A DNA stretch of 9,719 nt from Burkholderia gladioli (GTDB lineage Bacteria; Pseudomonadota; Gammaproteobacteria; Burkholderiales; Burkholderiaceae). The DNA lies in the NCBI GenBank assembly GCA_009914575.1, contig WNEB01000047.1, positions 1-9,719 of the forward strand, written 5' to 3'. The notes beneath the pieces were generated by a model that saw nothing but the letters and a program-made list of their open reading frames with translations, was not told the DNA's origin and did no database searches. Below, piece after piece: positions 8,628 to 9,719 of the stretch; the stretch's first letter is position 1, and every line of letters begins with the position of its first letter. The position numbers and the translations under genes are program-made.

Positions 8628-8652
8628 TTCACCCACTCAAATTTCAAGAGAG
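8628..8652 (-). repeat. Right terminal inverted repeat of MITE copy 2
   Basis: Reverse complement begins CTCTCTTGAAATTTGAGTGG. The same 25 bases occur exactly at 130-154, the right end of copy 1, which fixes the boundary because the flanks diverge immediately afterwards. Confidence 0.8.
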
Positions 8653-8654
8653 TC

Positions 8655-8683
8655 AAAAAAACCGGCCGCCAGGGCCGGTTTTT
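8655..8683. terminator. Bidirectional Rho-independent terminator
   Basis: Stem CCGGCC (8662-8667) with GGCCGG (8673-8678), loop GCCAG, flanked by seven A on the left and five T on the right, so it can work on both strands. It sits between the convergent hydrolase and lipoprotein genes, 3 bases beyond the MITE. It is the natural end of the lipoprotein transcript and probably once ended the bamC-hydrolase transcript. Confidence 0.85.
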
Positions 8684-8708
8684 CGTATCAGCGTGAGCTG
8701 AGTCTTGC

Positions 8709-8969
8709 TTAGTTGCTTGCGCCCGAAGCCGGAGCAGCAGCCGATGCGCCTGCGTCCGAAGCCGGAGCAGCAGCCGCCGATGCAGCGTCGCTCGCAGCAG
8801 CGGCCGTGCTCGAAGCAGCGTCCGAAGCGGCAGCAGCCGCCGACGAAGCAGCCGAAGCTGCTGCCGATGCGTCGCTAGCAGCCGACGAAGCAGCTTGGTC
8901 CGAGCTCTTGTTGCAAGCAGCGAGAGCAACAGCGGCCAACAGGGAAGCTACGAGGAGGGATTTCTTCAT
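8709..8969 (-). CDS. Small alanine-rich lipoprotein
   Basis: An 86-residue predicted lipoprotein. MKKSLLVASLLAAVALAAC is a classical signal peptide with lipobox ALAAC (Cys19 from this start), then CNKSSDQ and a low-complexity tail made almost only of Ala, Ser and Asp with recurring ASDA/SDAAS units, turning Pro/Gly-containing at the end (AAPASDAG, AAPASGASN). No enzymatic domain is possible; it may be a spacer or helix in the periplasm. ATG 8969 is preferred over GTG 8975 because AAAAGGAC (8976-8983, minus strand) is spaced properly from it. It has its own promoter (9110-9138) and a strong terminator, so it is a monocistronic gene. The opposite strand is also open, a by-product of the repetitive composition. 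Confidence 0.82.
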   Translation of the reverse strand: MKKSLLVASLLAAVALAACNKSSDQAASSAASDASAAASAASSAAAAASDAASSTAAAASDAASAAAAPASDAGASAAAPASGASN

Positions 8970-8975
8970 GATCAC

Positions 8976-8983
8976 GTCCTTTT
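8976..8983 (-). promoter_or_regulatory. Ribosome binding site of the lipoprotein gene
   Basis: Reads AAAAGGAC on the minus strand, with about seven bases between the AAGGA core and the ATG at 8969. Decides between that ATG and an upstream GTG at 8975. Confidence 0.65.
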
Positions 8984-9109
8984 ATGGTTAAAGGTAAGCA
9001 ACAGCGCGAAACAATACCGGTAATGTGCTCCAACACCGACTCGGGCCGCTGGTGGAGACGCGCTGGACGCACTGCCAGAGCGTGAATCTTCCCTACGGCT
9101 TGGGCGGAA

Positions 9110-9138
9110 ATTATATGCACTTTCCTATCGACCGTCGA
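9110..9138 (-). promoter_or_regulatory. Sigma-70-type promoter for the lipoprotein gene
   Basis: On the minus strand, -35 TCGACG (9133-9138, 4 of 6 matches to TTGACA), a 17-base spacer and a perfect -10 TATAAT (9110-9115). Transcription would start near 9103, leaving a 5' leader of about 130 bases before ATG 8969. This is the best promoter in the window, fitting a highly expressed small envelope protein. Confidence 0.65.
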
Positions 9139-9165
9139 CAAATGCGGGGTCAATACGTTGTCTTT

Positions 9166-9191
9166 CCCATACAGGTTTAAGCCGGTATGGG
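9166..9191. repeat. Short inverted repeat (hairpin)
   Basis: CCCATAC (9166-9172) and GTATGGG (9185-9191) form a perfect 7-base stem around a 12-base loop. It lies 28 bases past the stop of the broken cupin gene on the minus strand and upstream of the lipoprotein -35. There is no T run after it, so it is at best a weak terminator or a protein binding site. Confidence 0.35.
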
Positions 9192-9219
9192 TTGTCATGC
9201 CGGGGCAAGCGTACAGCAC

Positions 9220-9490
9220 TTATCCCAGTCTGATCCAGCCCGCACAATACCACTCGTGAAGCAGCGCTGTCATGAGCGGGCGGCGGGCGGGAGTGTGTTA
9301 CAAAACGTTTCGTCCCCAAACGGCGTCGATCGGCCAATTCCGGCAACCATTTTGCGGTGCCCGAGAGCGGATTTTCTTCGCCATTGATGTACGAGCGCGC
9401 GTTATACATCAACGCCGCCTTTCTGTCGAGACGAACGCCAAGGCGGCCTGCCTCGACCGCGAAATCGTCCTCGTCGAGCGGGTCGGGCGG
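9220..9490 (-). pseudogene. C-terminal remnant of a JmjC/cupin ribosomal-oxygenase-like gene
   Basis: On the minus strand, one frame reads LDEDDFAVEAGRLGVRLDR, then LMYNARSYINGEENP and LPELADRRRLG. A second frame reads LLHEWYCAGWIRLG and stops at TAA 9220-9222. Together they resemble the C-terminal part (winged-helix-like region after the JmjC barrel) of bacterial cupin/JmjC 50S ribosomal protein hydroxylases of the YcfD/RoxA group. The two pieces are in different frames, with a shift between about 9300 and 9330, and the catalytic cupin domain is absent: the similarity ends near 9490 where the insertion sequence begins. The gene is therefore inactive at least in this piece. The family assignment is from memory of typical sequences and is moderately sure. 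Confidence 0.58.
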
Positions 9491-9719
9491 TGTCCCATTC
9501 GTAGTTGAAGGTTGGGACGGCGGGGTTTCATAGATTAGGCAGACTCCCGATCATGGTCAACGCGTTTTTCTAGTGATCGATGCAGGGCGACGGCGAGGAT
9601 CCAGAGGTCGTTGGCACCACCGAGCTTGCGGAAGCGCTTCTCCGCTTCCAGGAAACCGGTGGCCGCCCAGCGCATCGCCATGTCGGCGTCGCGATAGCGA
9701 TGGACCCGGCCACTCACGC
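9491..9719 (-). mobile_element. Insertion sequence end (IS256-like), partial
   Basis: The gene remnant on one side and a transposase C-terminus on the other place the IS boundary at about 9488-9495, just before TGTCCCATTCGTAG. The other end is outside the window, so terminal repeats and target duplication cannot be checked. Confidence 0.5.
9535..9719 (-). CDS. Transposase C-terminus, IS256/Mutator-like (partial)
   Basis: The last 60 or so residues of a transposase, ending at TAA 9535-9537; the rest lies beyond the right edge. The segment RDADMAMRWAATGFLEAEKR followed by FRKLGGANDLW is laid out like the C-terminus of IS256-family transposases of the ISRm5 type (MALRWTAAG...LEA..GFRRLKAY). The catalytic DDE residues are not in view. 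It is read toward the cupin remnant. Its tail (HRSLEKRVDHDRESA) is unlike the neighbouring chromosomal genes in composition. An alternative is another DDE-transposase family with a similar helical C-terminus. Confidence 0.6.
   Translation of the reverse strand, partial: VSGRVHRYRDADMAMRWAATGFLEAEKRFRKLGGANDLWILAVALHRSLEKRVDHDRESA

Larger units (their letters stand above)
8393..8652 (+). mobile_element. MITE-like element, complete copy 2 (260 bp)
   Basis: Bounded by imperfect inverted repeats: 8393-8417 starts CTCTCTTGAA, and 8628-8652 is its reverse complement with 22 of 25 positions matching. The interior has three stem-loops and no plausible gene. The right 154 bases recur at 1-154. No target duplication is obvious: the left flank reads GAACAGC and the right TCAAAAA. 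That, with the missing end of the interrupted gene, suggests a deletion accompanied or followed insertion. The transposase family serving these ends is not recognised. Confidence 0.78.

Noticed and set aside
8409..8696. Open frames inside the MITE on both strands
   Set aside because: No ribosome binding site or domain; they read through hairpins and terminal repeats and would be spurious annotations wherever the element occurs.
8713..8991. Plus-strand alanine-rich open frame opposite the lipoprotein
   Set aside because: The minus strand has a signal peptide, lipobox, ribosome binding site, promoter and terminator; the plus frame has none and reflects the repetitive GC-rich sequence.

Overview
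The window is GC-rich with strong third-position GC bias. Its proteins and gene order (alpha/beta hydrolase, PHP-domain rnm, yciO, M50 protease, trpS, methyltransferase, dapA, bamC, metallo-beta-lactamase-fold hydrolase) read as a Burkholderia-type betaproteobacterial chromosome, best guess the plant/insect-associated Burkholderia group. That placement is from recognition of the proteins, not from a database search.

Layout. 1-154 is the right part of a repeat that returns whole at 8393-8652. 155-392 holds a short coding remnant and a promoter-like box. 393-7715 is a dense plus-strand block of housekeeping genes: alpha/beta hydrolase (393-1289), RNase AM/3',5'-nucleotidase rnm (1405-2235), yciO (2321-2956), site-2 protease-like membrane protein (3030-3686), trpS (3696-4898), a frameshifted SAM methyltransferase (4907-5513), dapA (5558-6460) and bamC (6570-7715). 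It ends in a metallo-beta-lactamase-fold hydrolase gene (7720-8401) that is both frameshifted and cut off by the repeat. A bidirectional terminator (8655-8683) separates this from a minus-strand alanine-rich lipoprotein gene (8709-8969) with a good sigma-70-like promoter at 9110-9138. At 9220 to about 9490 is a broken minus-strand C-terminus of a JmjC/cupin ribosomal-oxygenase-like gene, cut by an insertion sequence whose transposase C-terminus (IS256-like) runs off the right edge.

How it works together. rnm-yciO and dapA-bamC are pairings also known from E. coli. The block combines RNA turnover, translation (trpS), lysine/peptidoglycan precursor synthesis (dapA) and outer-membrane protein assembly (bamC). 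The essential genes are intact.

Main discovery. The 260-bp element at 8393-8652 has about 25-bp imperfect terminal inverted repeats (22/25 matching), three internal stem-loops and no plausible gene. A second copy (1-154 visible) differs only by two single-base indels over 154 bp. It looks like a recently active MITE. One copy supplies the stop codon of the truncated hydrolase. Together with two single-base frameshifts, an IS-truncated cupin gene and a remnant next to copy 1, this suggests a genome undergoing erosion, as in a host-restricted symbiont. Assembly error could instead explain the two frameshifts, but not the truncations.
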